A stretch of 64,000 nucleotides of DNA, taken from assembly GCF_040549485.1 (NCBI RefSeq), contig NZ_JBEPTK010000009.1, forward strand, positions 62,001 through 126,000, given 5' to 3'. The DNA is from Constrictibacter sp. MBR-5. Its GTDB lineage: Bacteria; Pseudomonadota; Alphaproteobacteria; JAJUGE01. Both the position numbers and the translations under genes were made by a program. Below, piece by piece: positions 22,178 to 30,425 of the stretch. The notes beneath the pieces were generated by a model. That model searched no databases. It worked only from the letters and a program-made list of their open reading frames with translations, and was not told the origin of the DNA. Position 1 is the stretch's first letter. Each line of letters opens with the position of its first letter.

Positions 22178-23359
22178 CTAACCCCGCCCCGCCCGGCGGA
22201 CGAAGCCGACCAGCCGCTCCACCTCGTCCTCGCTGTTGTAATAGTGAACCGAAGCCCGCACGACCGCGTCGAGCCCGCGCGCCGTCATGTCGAGGCGCGT
22301 CGAGCCGACACGGCTGACGCTGACGTTGATCTTCTGGCCCGCCAGCGTCGCCTTCACCGCCTCGGGGTCGACACCGGCGATGTCGAAGCTGACGATGCCG
22401 CAGCGCTTCGTCCCGCGGTCGCGCACCGTGACGCCGGGGATGGCGGACAGGCCGTCGCGCAGCAGGGCGGCCAGGTGCGCGATGCGCGCCTCGATCGCCG
22501 GCAGGCCCCAGGAGAGCGCGTACTCGACGGCCACGCCCATGCCGATCTTGGCGGCGTAGCTGCACTCCCAGTTCTCGAAGCGCCGCGCGTCGGCGCGGAT
22601 CTCGTAGCTGTCCGGCCCGGTCCAGCTGGCGGCGTGCAGGTCGAGCAGCGGCGGATCCAGGCTCTCGACGAGGCCGCGGCGGACATAGAGGAAGCCCATG
22701 CCGCGCGGCCCGCGCAGATACTTGCGCGAGGTCGCCGAGAGCATGTCGCAGCCGATGGCTGCCACGTCGATGGGCATCTGCCCGACCGACTGGCAGGCGT
22801 CGAGCAGGAACGGCACGCCGGCCGCCCGCGCCACGGCGCCGATCGCGGCCGCCGGATTGACCAGGCCGCCGTTGGTCGGCACGTGGGTGACCGCGATCAG
22901 CTTGACCCGGTCGTCGATCATGCCGCGCAGCGCCTCCACCGAGAGCTGGCCGTGTTCGTCGTCCGGCACCGGCTCGACCGTCACGCCCATGCGCCGCGCG
23001 GCGTGCAGGAAGGCGATGTAGTTGCTGGCATATTCGGCCTGCGCCGTCAGGATCCGGTCGCCCGGCCGGAAGGGCATCGAATAGAAGGCCATGTCCCAGG
23101 CGCGCGTCGCGTTCTCGACCACCGCCACCTCGTCGGGCGCGCAGTTCAGCAGCCGGGCGACGGCATGGTAGCAGCCGTCGATGGCGTCCGCGGCGCGCGC
23201 CGCCGCCTCGTAGCCGCCGATCTCGGCCTCGAGCCGCAGATGGCCGATCGCCGCGTCGAGCACCGCCTGCGGCGGCAGCGCGGCACCGGCATTGTTGAAA
23301 TGCGTGACGTGCGCCGTGCCCGGCGTCTCCGCCCGCGCGCGTTCCAGATCGATGGTCAT
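22178..23359 (-). CDS. class V aminotransferase-fold PLP enzyme (cysteine desulfurase/epimerase-like)
   Basis: A 393-residue PLP enzyme. The fold is recognised from THFNNAGAALPPQAV at the N-terminus, the VAVVENATRAWDMAFYSM strand, AVTHVPTNGGLVNP, the PLP Asp region PFLLDACQSVGQMPID, and the Schiff-base Lys in SATSRKYLRGPRGMGFLYV. These fit the subgroup containing cysteine/selenocysteine lyases, isopenicillin N epimerase-like proteins and EgtE-like sulfoxide lyases. No Fe-S assembly genes are adjacent, so a housekeeping IscS role is unlikely. The substrate is unknown. It is divergent from the AT-rich RHH-RAMA module with 178 bases between starts. Confidence 0.85.
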   Translation of the reverse strand: MTIDLERARAETPGTAHVTHFNNAGAALPPQAVLDAAIGHLRLEAEIGGYEAAARAADAIDGCYHAVARLLNCAPDEVAVVENATRAWDMAFYSMPFRPGDRILTAQAEYASNYIAFLHAARRMGVTVEPVPDDEHGQLSVEALRGMIDDRVKLIAVTHVPTNGGLVNPAAAIGAVARAAGVPFLLDACQSVGQMPIDVAAIGCDMLSATSRKYLRGPRGMGFLYVRRGLVESLDPPLLDLHAASWTGPDSYEIRADARRFENWECSYAAKIGMGVAVEYALSWGLPAIEARIAHLAALLRDGLSAIPGVTVRDRGTKRCGIVSFDIAGVDPEAVKATLAGQKINVSVSRVGSTRLDMTARGLDAVVRASVHYYNSEDEVERLVGFVRRAGRG

Positions 23360-23440
23360 GCTGCCGTCCTCCTAGACAATTCGGACCACGCTACCGCACG
23401 CGCAGCCATCGACAAACGGCCAGGAGCGACTCCGCTGGTA

Positions 23441-23480
23441 ATGCCTATTTTTTTAAATAAACGCCTATTGATGCCTATAT
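23441..23480 (+). promoter_or_regulatory. Phased direct-repeat operator array, three copies of AYGCCTATWK
   Basis: ATGCCTATTT (23441), ACGCCTATTG (23461) and ATGCCTATAT (23471) share the GCCTAT core at exact 20- and 10-base spacing, so all face one side of the helix; the 23451 slot is a degenerate AT run. Tandem short direct repeats of this kind are typical operators for ribbon-helix-helix dimers. A promoter candidate, TTGATG (23468-23473), 17 bases, CATATG (23491-23496), overlaps the last two repeats. Autorepression by the first gene is the simplest reading. Confidence 0.55.
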
Positions 23481-23537
23481 GAAGTGCTCCCATATGAGGT
23501 CGACCGGAGTGGTTCGGCCAGAGCAAGGAGCATGAGC

Positions 23538-24110
23538 ATGCCCGCGCAAGATGTTGTCTTTGTTCCGATTTCGAGGCAGCTGTACAATGATTTGGTCCGG
23601 TTCTCGGACGGGCAGGTGGATGGGCGAATAGCCGAAACCCTGATCGAGAGCTGGATCGAGCGCACGCTCTCGTTAGGTGATCAGATCTCAGTCTGGGGTG
23701 ACCGGGCTGTAGAGGTCGCAGAGACCTATGCCCCCCATGTCGCAAAGCGGTGGAGGAAAGAGGACGAAGACCACTCCGTCGACCTGCGGAAGCAGAACCG
23801 CCCGCTGATCTGGAAGGAAGTCTCGATCCCTGCCGGCGCCGACGTCAGGATGCAGTATGACGGCATCCAGTATTATGGCGTCGTTGTCGACGGCTCCATC
23901 GAATTTGAAGGCGAAAGGTACACCCCCTCTTCATGGGCCTCTAAGGTCGCCGGCGGCACAAGTCGCAACGCTTGGCGGGACATTTACGTTAAGGAGCCAC
24001 TTGGAAAATTCTGGATCCCCGCCGAGATTCTTCGAAAGGAGGCGCGCCAAGAACAACGGCGCAGGTGGGACGCGGAGATCGACCTTGGTGAAGGGGAGCA
24101 GCAGGAATGA
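23538..24110 (+). CDS. RHH-RAMA protein (putative DNA-binding regulator/antitoxin)
   Basis: A 190-residue protein I do not recognise as a named family, but two parts can be described. Residues 5-45 (VVFVPISRQLYNDLVRFS, then VDGRIAETLIESWIER) read as a strand-helix-helix ribbon-helix-helix DNA-binding unit. Residues about 88-168 fit a RAMA domain: a hydrophobic strand, MQYDGIQYYGVVVDGSIEF, EGERYTPSSWASKVAGG, then TSRNAWRDIYV. RAMA domains are predicted readers of modified DNA in restriction-linked and conflict proteins. ATG 23538 has AAGGAG seven bases upstream, while ATG 23532 would be too close. Its stop overlaps the next start (ATGA). Codon use is more AT-rich than flanking genes, suggesting transfer. 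Confidence 0.55.
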   Translation: MPAQDVVFVPISRQLYNDLVRFSDGQVDGRIAETLIESWIERTLSLGDQISVWGDRAVEVAETYAPHVAKRWRKEDEDHSVDLRKQNRPLIWKEVSIPAGADVRMQYDGIQYYGVVVDGSIEFEGERYTPSSWASKVAGGTSRNAWRDIYVKEPLGKFWIPAEILRKEARQEQRRRWDAEIDLGEGEQQE

Positions 24111-24316
24111 ACCGGCATCACCGGTCCTGCATCGCGATTGTCGAGTCCGTTGGGTTCGACGCCCCCGCGATGGAGCGTCGCGGAAAGCATCTGGCACTCC
24201 GCATCGGCGGGGCCGATCGCGTCGCGACAGTGTTTTTTCGCTGCACGCCGCCTGACCCGCGCTGGGCGAAAAATGCCCGTGCGCTTGTCCGCCGCGCTGT
24301 ACGTGAGGAGAACTGA
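24107..24316 (+). CDS. HicA-like 69-residue mini-protein
   Basis: A 69-residue basic protein translated by ATGA overlap with the RHH-RAMA gene. Its layout, an N-terminal helix (SCIAIVESVGFD), then RRGKHLALRIGG, a strand, and a C-terminal helix KNARALVRRAVRE, resembles the small dsRBD-like HicA fold. His28 in GKHLALRI lines up with the catalytic His of HicA-type mRNA interferases (GSxHxxxR/F). If so it would be a ribonuclease toxin countered by the upstream protein. Similar small proteins occur in phages with no proven toxicity, so this is a structural guess. The canonical HicB partner is absent. Confidence 0.5.
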   Translation: MNRHHRSCIAIVESVGFDAPAMERRGKHLALRIGGADRVATVFFRCTPPDPRWAKNARALVRRAVREEN

Positions 24317-24466
24317 GCTGCCCTGGCCCACGGCTTGCACGGCGCGCGGCTTGAACGACGCCGGGGCCGGCCGCTATCCTCTCCGGCCGTTTCGGCATTC
24401 CATCGGCGGCGGGCGCCCGTCCGGCGCCACTTCCCATCGCCAAACGTCACCACCGAGGCGCACAGA

Positions 24467-26554
24467 ATGACAGCAGGTTCCCGGCCGGCACGGGTCGCCG
24501 TCGACATCGGCGGCACCTTCACCGACGTGGCGGTCGAACACGGCGCGGACCTCCACACGGTGAAGGTCCTCACCACGCCGCGCGCGCCCGAGGAGGGCGT
24601 GATGAACGGCATCGCCGCGGCGATGGAGGCGGCCGGCCTCTCGCCCGCCGACGTCGGCATCATCATCCACGGCACGACGCTGGCAACCAACGCGCTGATC
24701 GAGCGCAAGGGCGCCGTGACGGCGCTGGTCGTGACCGAGGGCTTCCGCGACTCCGTCGAGATGGCCTACGAGAACCGCTTCGAGCAGTACGACATCTACA
24801 TGGAGCGGCCGGCGCCCCTGGTGCCGCGCCACCTGCGCCTGCCGGTCCGCGAGCGGCTCAACAACCGCGGCGAGACGCTGATCGAACTCGACGAGGACTC
24901 GGTCCGGGCGCTGGTGCCGACACTGCAGAAGTACGGCGTCCAGGCGCTGGCCATCGGCCTGCTGCACGCCTACGCCAACCCGGCGCACGAGATCCGGGTC
25001 GAGCAGATCCTGAAGGAGGCGCTGCCGGACCTCTGGATCACGCGGGCCTCCGAGGTCTGCCCGGAGATCCGCGAGTACGAGCGCCAGTCGACCGCCTGCG
25101 CCAACGCCTACGTCCAGCCGGTGATGGCCCGCTATCTCACCAACCTCGACAAGGCGCTGCGGACGACCGGCTACGACTGCCCGCTCTTCCTGATGATGTC
25201 CGGCGGCGGCATCACGACGCTGGAGACGGCGATCGCGAACCCGATCCGCCTGGTCGAGTCCGGCCCCGCAGGCGGCGCCATCCTCGCCTCGCACATCGCC
25301 GCCGAGTGCGGCCTCGACGAGGTGGTCTCCTTCGACATGGGCGGCACGACGGCCAAGATCTGCCTGATCGACCAGGGCAAGCCGCAGAGCTCGCGCACCT
25401 TCGAGGTGGCCCGCGTCTACCGCTTCATGAAGGGCAGCGGCCTCCCGCTGCGCATCCCGGTGATCGAGATGGTGGAGATCGGCGCCGGCGGCGGCTCGAT
25501 CGCCGCGGTCGACAGCCTGAAGCGCATCACCGTCGGCCCGAAGAGCGCCGGCTCCGAGCCCGGCCCCGCCTGCTACGACCTGGGCGGCACCGAGCCGACC
25601 GTGACCGACGCCGACGTGGCGCTCGGCCGCATCGACCCGGCCGGCTTCGCCGGCGGCCGCGTGAAGATGGACCCGCGCAAGGCCGAGACGGCGCTCGCCC
25701 GTGCGGTCGGCGCGCCGCTCGACCTCACGCCGACGCTGGCCGCCTTCGGCGTGAGCGAGATCGTCGACGAGAACATGGCGAACGCCGCGCGCGTCCACGC
25801 CGTCGAGCGCGGCAAGAGCCTCGACAGCCGCGCCATGGTGGCCTTCGGCGGTGCCGCCCCGCTGCACGCGGCACGCCTCGCCGAGAAGGTCGGCGTCCGC
25901 CGCGTCGTCGTGCCGACCGGTGCCGGCGTCGGCTCGGCCATCGGCTTCCTGCGCGCCCCCATCGCCTACGAGGTGGTCCGCAGCCGCTACATGAAGCTCT
26001 CGGCCTTCGACGCCGACGAGGCCAACACGATCCTGGCCGAAATGCACGACGAGGCCGAGGCCGTGGTCCGGCGCGGCGCCGGCGACCAGCCGACAGCCGA
26101 GGTCCGCACGGCCTTCATGCGTTATGTCGGCCAGGGCCACGAGATCACGGTCGACCTGCCGCTGCGCCTGCTGAAGGCCGGCGACGCCGACGAGATCCGC
26201 CACGCCTTCGACGCGGCCTACACCGCGCTCTACGGCCGCACGATCCCGAACATGGACGTCGAGATCCTGAGCTGGACGCTGACGCTGGGCACTGCGGTCG
26301 ACGCTCCGGCACTGGCCACCGACACGCCGCCCCTGCCCGCGCCGGAGCCGTCCGGCCGGCGCCGCCTGTTCGACGCCGCGACCAGCGACTTCGTCGACGT
26401 GCCGGTCTACCGCCGCGAGGCGCTGCGGCCCGGCGCGGTGATCGCCGGCCCGGCGATCGTCGCGGAGGAGCAGACGACGACCGTCGTCACCGCCGCCTTC
26501 GACGCGCACGTCAACGCGCTCGGCTACCTCGTCCTCGACCGCCGTCCGAACTGA
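24467..26554 (+). CDS. hyuA: hydantoinase/oxoprolinase family subunit A (HyuA)
   Basis: A 695-residue ATP-dependent hydantoinase/5-oxoprolinase/acetone-carboxylase-type beta subunit. The actin-like ATPase start RVAVDIGGTFTDVAVE, the HGTTLATNALIERKGA block, and VVSFDMGGTTAKICLIDQG (second phosphate loop) are intact. The C-terminal domain with GQGHEITVDLP is typical of HyuA. It activates a cyclic amide or ketone by ATP hydrolysis together with HyuB, which follows 20 bases later. Substrate classes include N-methylhydantoin, 5-oxoproline and acetone/acetophenone-type ketones. I cannot choose; no carboxylase gamma subunit is present. ATG 24467 chosen, as upstream sequence is not conserved in type. 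Confidence 0.87.
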   Translation: MTAGSRPARVAVDIGGTFTDVAVEHGADLHTVKVLTTPRAPEEGVMNGIAAAMEAAGLSPADVGIIIHGTTLATNALIERKGAVTALVVTEGFRDSVEMAYENRFEQYDIYMERPAPLVPRHLRLPVRERLNNRGETLIELDEDSVRALVPTLQKYGVQALAIGLLHAYANPAHEIRVEQILKEALPDLWITRASEVCPEIREYERQSTACANAYVQPVMARYLTNLDKALRTTGYDCPLFLMMSGGGITTLETAIANPIRLVESGPAGGAILASHIAAECGLDEVVSFDMGGTTAKICLIDQGKPQSSRTFEVARVYRFMKGSGLPLRIPVIEMVEIGAGGGSIAAVDSLKRITVGPKSAGSEPGPACYDLGGTEPTVTDADVALGRIDPAGFAGGRVKMDPRKAETALARAVGAPLDLTPTLAAFGVSEIVDENMANAARVHAVERGKSLDSRAMVAFGGAAPLHAARLAEKVGVRRVVVPTGAGVGSAIGFLRAPIAYEVVRSRYMKLSAFDADEANTILAEMHDEAEAVVRRGAGDQPTAEVRTAFMRYVGQGHEITVDLPLRLLKAGDADEIRHAFDAAYTALYGRTIPNMDVEILSWTLTLGTAVDAPALATDTPPLPAPEPSGRRRLFDAATSDFVDVPVYRREALRPGAVIAGPAIVAEEQTTTVVTAAFDAHVNALGYLVLDRRPN

Positions 26555-26574
26555 TCGCCTCGGGAAACAGAGAC

Positions 26575-28320
26575 ATGACGCTGAACAGCTCGGCTCCCCT
26601 CGCCCAGATCCACAAGCAGGTCATGTGGAACCGCCTGATCTCGGTGGTCGAGGAGCAGGCCCAGACTCTCATCCGCACGGCCTTCGGGACGCCGGTCCGC
26701 GAGGCCGGCGACCTCTCCGCCGGCGTCTACGACCTGAACGGCCGCATGCTGGCCCAGGCCGTCACCGGCACGCCCGGCCACGTGAACGCAATGGCGGCCT
26801 CGGTCGGCCATTTCATCCGCAAGTATCCCGTCGAGACGATGCGCGAGGGCGACGTCTTCGTCACCAACGACCCGTGGCTCGGCACCGGCCACCTCAACGA
26901 CTTCACCGTGGTGTCGCCGACCTTCCGCCAGGGCAAGTTGGTCGCGCTGTTCGCGTCCACCGCGCACGTGGTCGACGTCGGCGGCCTCGGCTTCGGCCCC
27001 GACGGCCGGCAGGTCTACGAGGAGGGCATCTATGTCCCCATGATGTACTTCGCCCGCGCCGGACAGGTGAACGAGGACCTGCTGGAGATCGTGCGCTGGA
27101 ACGTGCGCGAACCGATCCAGGTCGAGGGCGATCTCTACTCCCTCGAAGCCTGCAACCGCACCGGCTCCGAACGGCTCGTCGCCATGATGGACGAGTTCGG
27201 CATGGAGACGATCGACGAGTTGGCCGACTGGATCATCGACACGTCGCACCAGGCGATGCTGGACGAGATCGGCAAGCTTCGGGCTGGCACCTACCATAAT
27301 TCGATGCGGATCGACGGGTACGAGCGCGAGGTCGATCTGGTCGCCACGATGACCATCGGCGCAGACGGCATCGACGTCGACTTCACCGGCACGTCCTCCG
27401 TTTCCAGCTACGGCATCAACCTGCCGCTGACCTATACCCAGGCCTACGCCTCGTTCGGCGTGCGATGCGTGGTCGGCGCGACCGTTCCGAACAATGCGGG
27501 TTCGCTGTCGGCCGTTCGCGTTTCGGCACCGGAAGGTTGCATCCTGAACGCGCCGCATCCGTGCGCCGTCACGGCCCGTCACGTCATCGGCCAGATGCTG
27601 CCCGACGTCGTGCTGGGCTGCCTTCACGAGGTCATCCCGGGGGGCACTCTGGCCGAGGGGACGTCCTGCTTGTGGAACCCGGTACTGCTCGGCGGCCACG
27701 GCGTCGGCGGCACAGACGCACCCGGCGCGAAGCGATCGGTCTCCTTCGCCGTCAACTGCTTTCACGCCGGCGGTATGGGCGCTCGCCCCTCCATGGACGG
27801 CCTCAACGCGACGGCTTTCCCATCGGGTGTCCGCAACACGCCCGTCGAAGTGACAGAGACGATCGCGCCACTGATCTGCTGGCAGAAGGAGTTCCGGCCG
27901 GATTCCGGTGGTCCCGGCACCTTCCGCGGGGGCGCCGGCCAGATAATGTCTTTCTCCCACGCAGACGACGCGCCTTTCGCGATATCCGCCATGTTCGACC
28001 GCGTGAAGCACGCTCCCCGCGGCCGCTCGAACGGACAGGACGGCCAGACGGGCCAGCTGCATCTCGCCTCGGGCAAACAGCTGCCGGGCATGGGCCGGCA
28101 TCCTGTCCCGCCGGGCGATCGCATCGTCATGGAGATGCCGGGTGGCGCGGGATTTGGTGATCCATTGGCCCGTGACCCGGCTATGGTCGCTGCAGATGTC
28201 TTGGCCGGCTTCGTCTCCGTCGAGGCTGCGAGATGTCAGTACGGCGTCGTTCTGGACGCAGGCGGTGGTATCGACGAAGCGGCTACGGCGGCCGAGCGCG
28301 AAAGCCACCGTGCGGCTTGA
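26575..28320 (+). CDS. hyuB: hydantoinase/oxoprolinase family subunit B (HyuB)
   Basis: A 581-residue partner of HyuA. Recognised by MWNRLISVVEEQAQTLIRTAFGTPVREAGDLSAGVYD, FVTNDPWLGTGHLNDFTV, the DFTGTS segment, and the PGGAGFGDPLARDP ending. HyuB carries the hydrolase or carboxylase-side site of the complex. It is co-transcribed with hyuA. Codon choice changes within the gene: the first 230 or so codons are almost wholly C/G-ending, and after about 27275 the bias relaxes to match the genes that follow. The reading frame and family sequence continue across this point, so the gene looks intact. Confidence 0.87.
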   Translation: MTLNSSAPLAQIHKQVMWNRLISVVEEQAQTLIRTAFGTPVREAGDLSAGVYDLNGRMLAQAVTGTPGHVNAMAASVGHFIRKYPVETMREGDVFVTNDPWLGTGHLNDFTVVSPTFRQGKLVALFASTAHVVDVGGLGFGPDGRQVYEEGIYVPMMYFARAGQVNEDLLEIVRWNVREPIQVEGDLYSLEACNRTGSERLVAMMDEFGMETIDELADWIIDTSHQAMLDEIGKLRAGTYHNSMRIDGYEREVDLVATMTIGADGIDVDFTGTSSVSSYGINLPLTYTQAYASFGVRCVVGATVPNNAGSLSAVRVSAPEGCILNAPHPCAVTARHVIGQMLPDVVLGCLHEVIPGGTLAEGTSCLWNPVLLGGHGVGGTDAPGAKRSVSFAVNCFHAGGMGARPSMDGLNATAFPSGVRNTPVEVTETIAPLICWQKEFRPDSGGPGTFRGGAGQIMSFSHADDAPFAISAMFDRVKHAPRGRSNGQDGQTGQLHLASGKQLPGMGRHPVPPGDRIVMEMPGGAGFGDPLARDPAMVAADVLAGFVSVEAARCQYGVVLDAGGGIDEAATAAERESHRAA

Positions 28321-28501
28321 CCGCTGCCGCACCGCGGCTCCCGTGCCACGCCAACCGGAAAATCGCCCGAACCTGATCCGGGTTGGTTGATCTCCCGGAA
28401 CTCTCGGATAACATTGGTGACAAGGATCACAGGCTTTACGATACCTTCACACTGATGGGCCAGCCTGTAATCGTGTTTTCCGTGGGGGATCCTGTTTCGC
28501 T

Positions 28502-29272
28502 ATGCGTATCTTGGCTGCTTCGGCACTGATGTGCTGCTTGGCCACCGCACCTGCGGTGGCCGGGGAGAGCGGCCTGCGCCTGTTGCTGGGTGATCCGCTG
28601 GAAATCACACCCGGCATCCAGCACGATGCTCAGGACGACTCGGGCTACCTCACCGAGAACGGCTTCTTGACTAGGCCCAGGCTGGACAGCCAGCAACTCG
28701 CCGACACTCTGGTGCTCCAGTCACTGCCCGCTTTCGAAGCCGAGATCGTGCGTGGCTCAGGTTTTGCCGCCGGGGTATCCGCACGAACGCCTTTCGACAG
28801 GCGGGGATTGTTCCGCCAGTCCGACCGGGGCGGATCGACCGCGGACTCAGGCGTCGGCGCGTACGGAAGCTTCTCCATGGAGGATCTCACGCTCACCGCC
28901 CGCCTGGGGCAGGAAGCGACCGACGGGACCGGGGGCTTCGTGGCGGATCTTGGCCTGAAATGGGCCTCGCAGATCATGGACAACCTGACCCTTGTGATTG
29001 GCTCCGAGATCAGTTGGGCGGACGAGAACTATTTCGAGGGCCTTTACACCACTGATAGCCGCTTCTCCGGTAGCGGGCTGCGTCTTCATGACGCCTCACC
29101 CGGCCTGAAGGACCTGACGGTGTCCGGGTCGGTGACCTACTCGATCGGCGACAACTGGACTGTCGGCGGGCTCGTCGGTGCGCAGCGCTTCCTCGGCGAT
29201 TCCGCCGCCAGTGTGACGAATGGCGTCGAGAGTGAGTATTTCGGCGGACTGAGCCTTGGCGTCCGCTTCTGA
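28502..29272 (+). CDS. MipA/OmpV family outer-membrane protein
   Basis: A 256-residue beta-barrel protein with a signal peptide (MRILAASALMCCLATAPAVAG). Family features lie in the second half: SWADENYFEGLYTTD, SGLRLHDASPGLKDLTVSGSVTYSIGDNWTVGG and the ending YFGGLSLGVRF with a terminal Phe for Bam-dependent insertion. MipA/OmpV proteins are small porin-like barrels, some acting as scaffolds for murein enzymes and some induced by osmolarity or metals. No partner lies adjacent. The gene follows hyuB by 181 bases with a low-GC leader. Confidence 0.82.
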   Translation: MRILAASALMCCLATAPAVAGESGLRLLLGDPLEITPGIQHDAQDDSGYLTENGFLTRPRLDSQQLADTLVLQSLPAFEAEIVRGSGFAAGVSARTPFDRRGLFRQSDRGGSTADSGVGAYGSFSMEDLTLTARLGQEATDGTGGFVADLGLKWASQIMDNLTLVIGSEISWADENYFEGLYTTDSRFSGSGLRLHDASPGLKDLTVSGSVTYSIGDNWTVGGLVGAQRFLGDSAASVTNGVESEYFGGLSLGVRF

Positions 29273-29411
29273 CCGGCCGCGCGCTGCACGTGGCACGTCT
29301 ATCCACATCCCTACCGCCCCTCTCTGTTGCCCGCAGTTGCCTTAGCGGCTCGTTCCCGACACACTGCGGTCACCCCGCGGCTGCGGTGTGACATGAACGG
29401 GGCTAAAGCGC

Positions 29412-30425
29412 GTGCAATTCGGCTTGATGACACGTGGTCAGTTTCCGTCTGGCGACGATATGTCGGTCCGCTTCCGGGAACTCGTAGAGCAGGCTAGGCT
29501 CGCCGACACGCTCGGTTTCTCGTCCCTCACGAAGGGTTCTCACTACAGCGCGCACCCGTATCAGGACTTTCAGCAGTTTCCCTTCCTGGCACGGATGTCC
29601 GCCGAAGCGCCAAATCTACGGCTGAATTTCGGCATCGTGCTGGTCCCCCTGCACAAGCCGCTTGATGTCGCAGAGCAGTTGGCCACGATCGATGTCATGT
29701 CGGGCGGCCGCGTGATCTTCGGCGCGGGCCTGGGCTATCGCGACGTGGAGTTCGAGGCCTTCGGCACCGAACAAGGAGCACGGGTAAAGCGGTTCGAAGA
29801 GAATCTCACTGCGATCCGCCGTCTGTGGACCGAGGAAACGGTGGACATGGCGGGCTCACACTTCACCCTCCGTGGTGCTTCCTGCCCGACCAAGCCGGTA
29901 CAGAAACCGCATCCGCCGATCTGGATCGGGGCGAATGCCGACAGTGCGATCCGGCGTGCGGCACGTCTCGGCGACTGCTGGTACGTGAATCCACACAACC
30001 GCATCGATACGATTCAACGCCAAACGGACGTCTATCGGGCAGCCCTCGACAAGCTCGGTAAGCCCTTCCCACTAGAGTTCCCTTGTCGCCGCGAAGTGTT
30101 CGTCGCCGCGACACATGAGGAGGCCATGCGCCTCGCGCGGCCGCATCTCGAAGGCAAGTATGAGATCTATCGCTCCTGGGGGCAGGATCGAGAGATGCCG
30201 CAGGGCGATGATCTTGGTGGTAGTTTCGAAGACCTCGCTCGCGACAGGTTCTTGATCGGCACGGCGGACGCGGTGGCAGAGGGCATGGTCCGGCTCTCGC
30301 GCTTGACCGGAATCAATCACCTCATCATGAGCATCCAGTGGGCAGGCATGCCCCAGTCCTTGGTCATCGAGACGATGCACCGGCTCGCCGAAGAGGTCTT
30401 TCCGAAAGTGAGGCATGCGGCATGA
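29412..30425 (+). CDS. LLM class flavin-dependent oxidoreductase
   Basis: A 337-residue luciferase-like monooxygenase-type protein. Key segments: the start VQFGLMTRGQFP, LRLNFGIVLVPLHKPLDVAEQLATIDVMSGGRVIFGAGLGYRD and PVQKPHPPIWIGANADSAIRRAARLGD, the same pattern as the other two LLM enzymes here. The start codon is GTG; a TTG or ATG a few codons later would remove the first strand. The stop overlaps the start of the next gene by 11 bases, so they form an operon. Codon use is less GC-rich than in the LLM gene at 7399. Substrate unknown. Confidence 0.84.
   Translation: MQFGLMTRGQFPSGDDMSVRFRELVEQARLADTLGFSSLTKGSHYSAHPYQDFQQFPFLARMSAEAPNLRLNFGIVLVPLHKPLDVAEQLATIDVMSGGRVIFGAGLGYRDVEFEAFGTEQGARVKRFEENLTAIRRLWTEETVDMAGSHFTLRGASCPTKPVQKPHPPIWIGANADSAIRRAARLGDCWYVNPHNRIDTIQRQTDVYRAALDKLGKPFPLEFPCRREVFVAATHEEAMRLARPHLEGKYEIYRSWGQDREMPQGDDLGGSFEDLARDRFLIGTADAVAEGMVRLSRLTGINHLIMSIQWAGMPQSLVIETMHRLAEEVFPKVRHAA

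Noticed and set aside
25306-26574. N-terminal extension of HyuB by 423 codons
   Set aside because: The frame is open through hyuA only by composition; HyuB family sequence begins at 26575.
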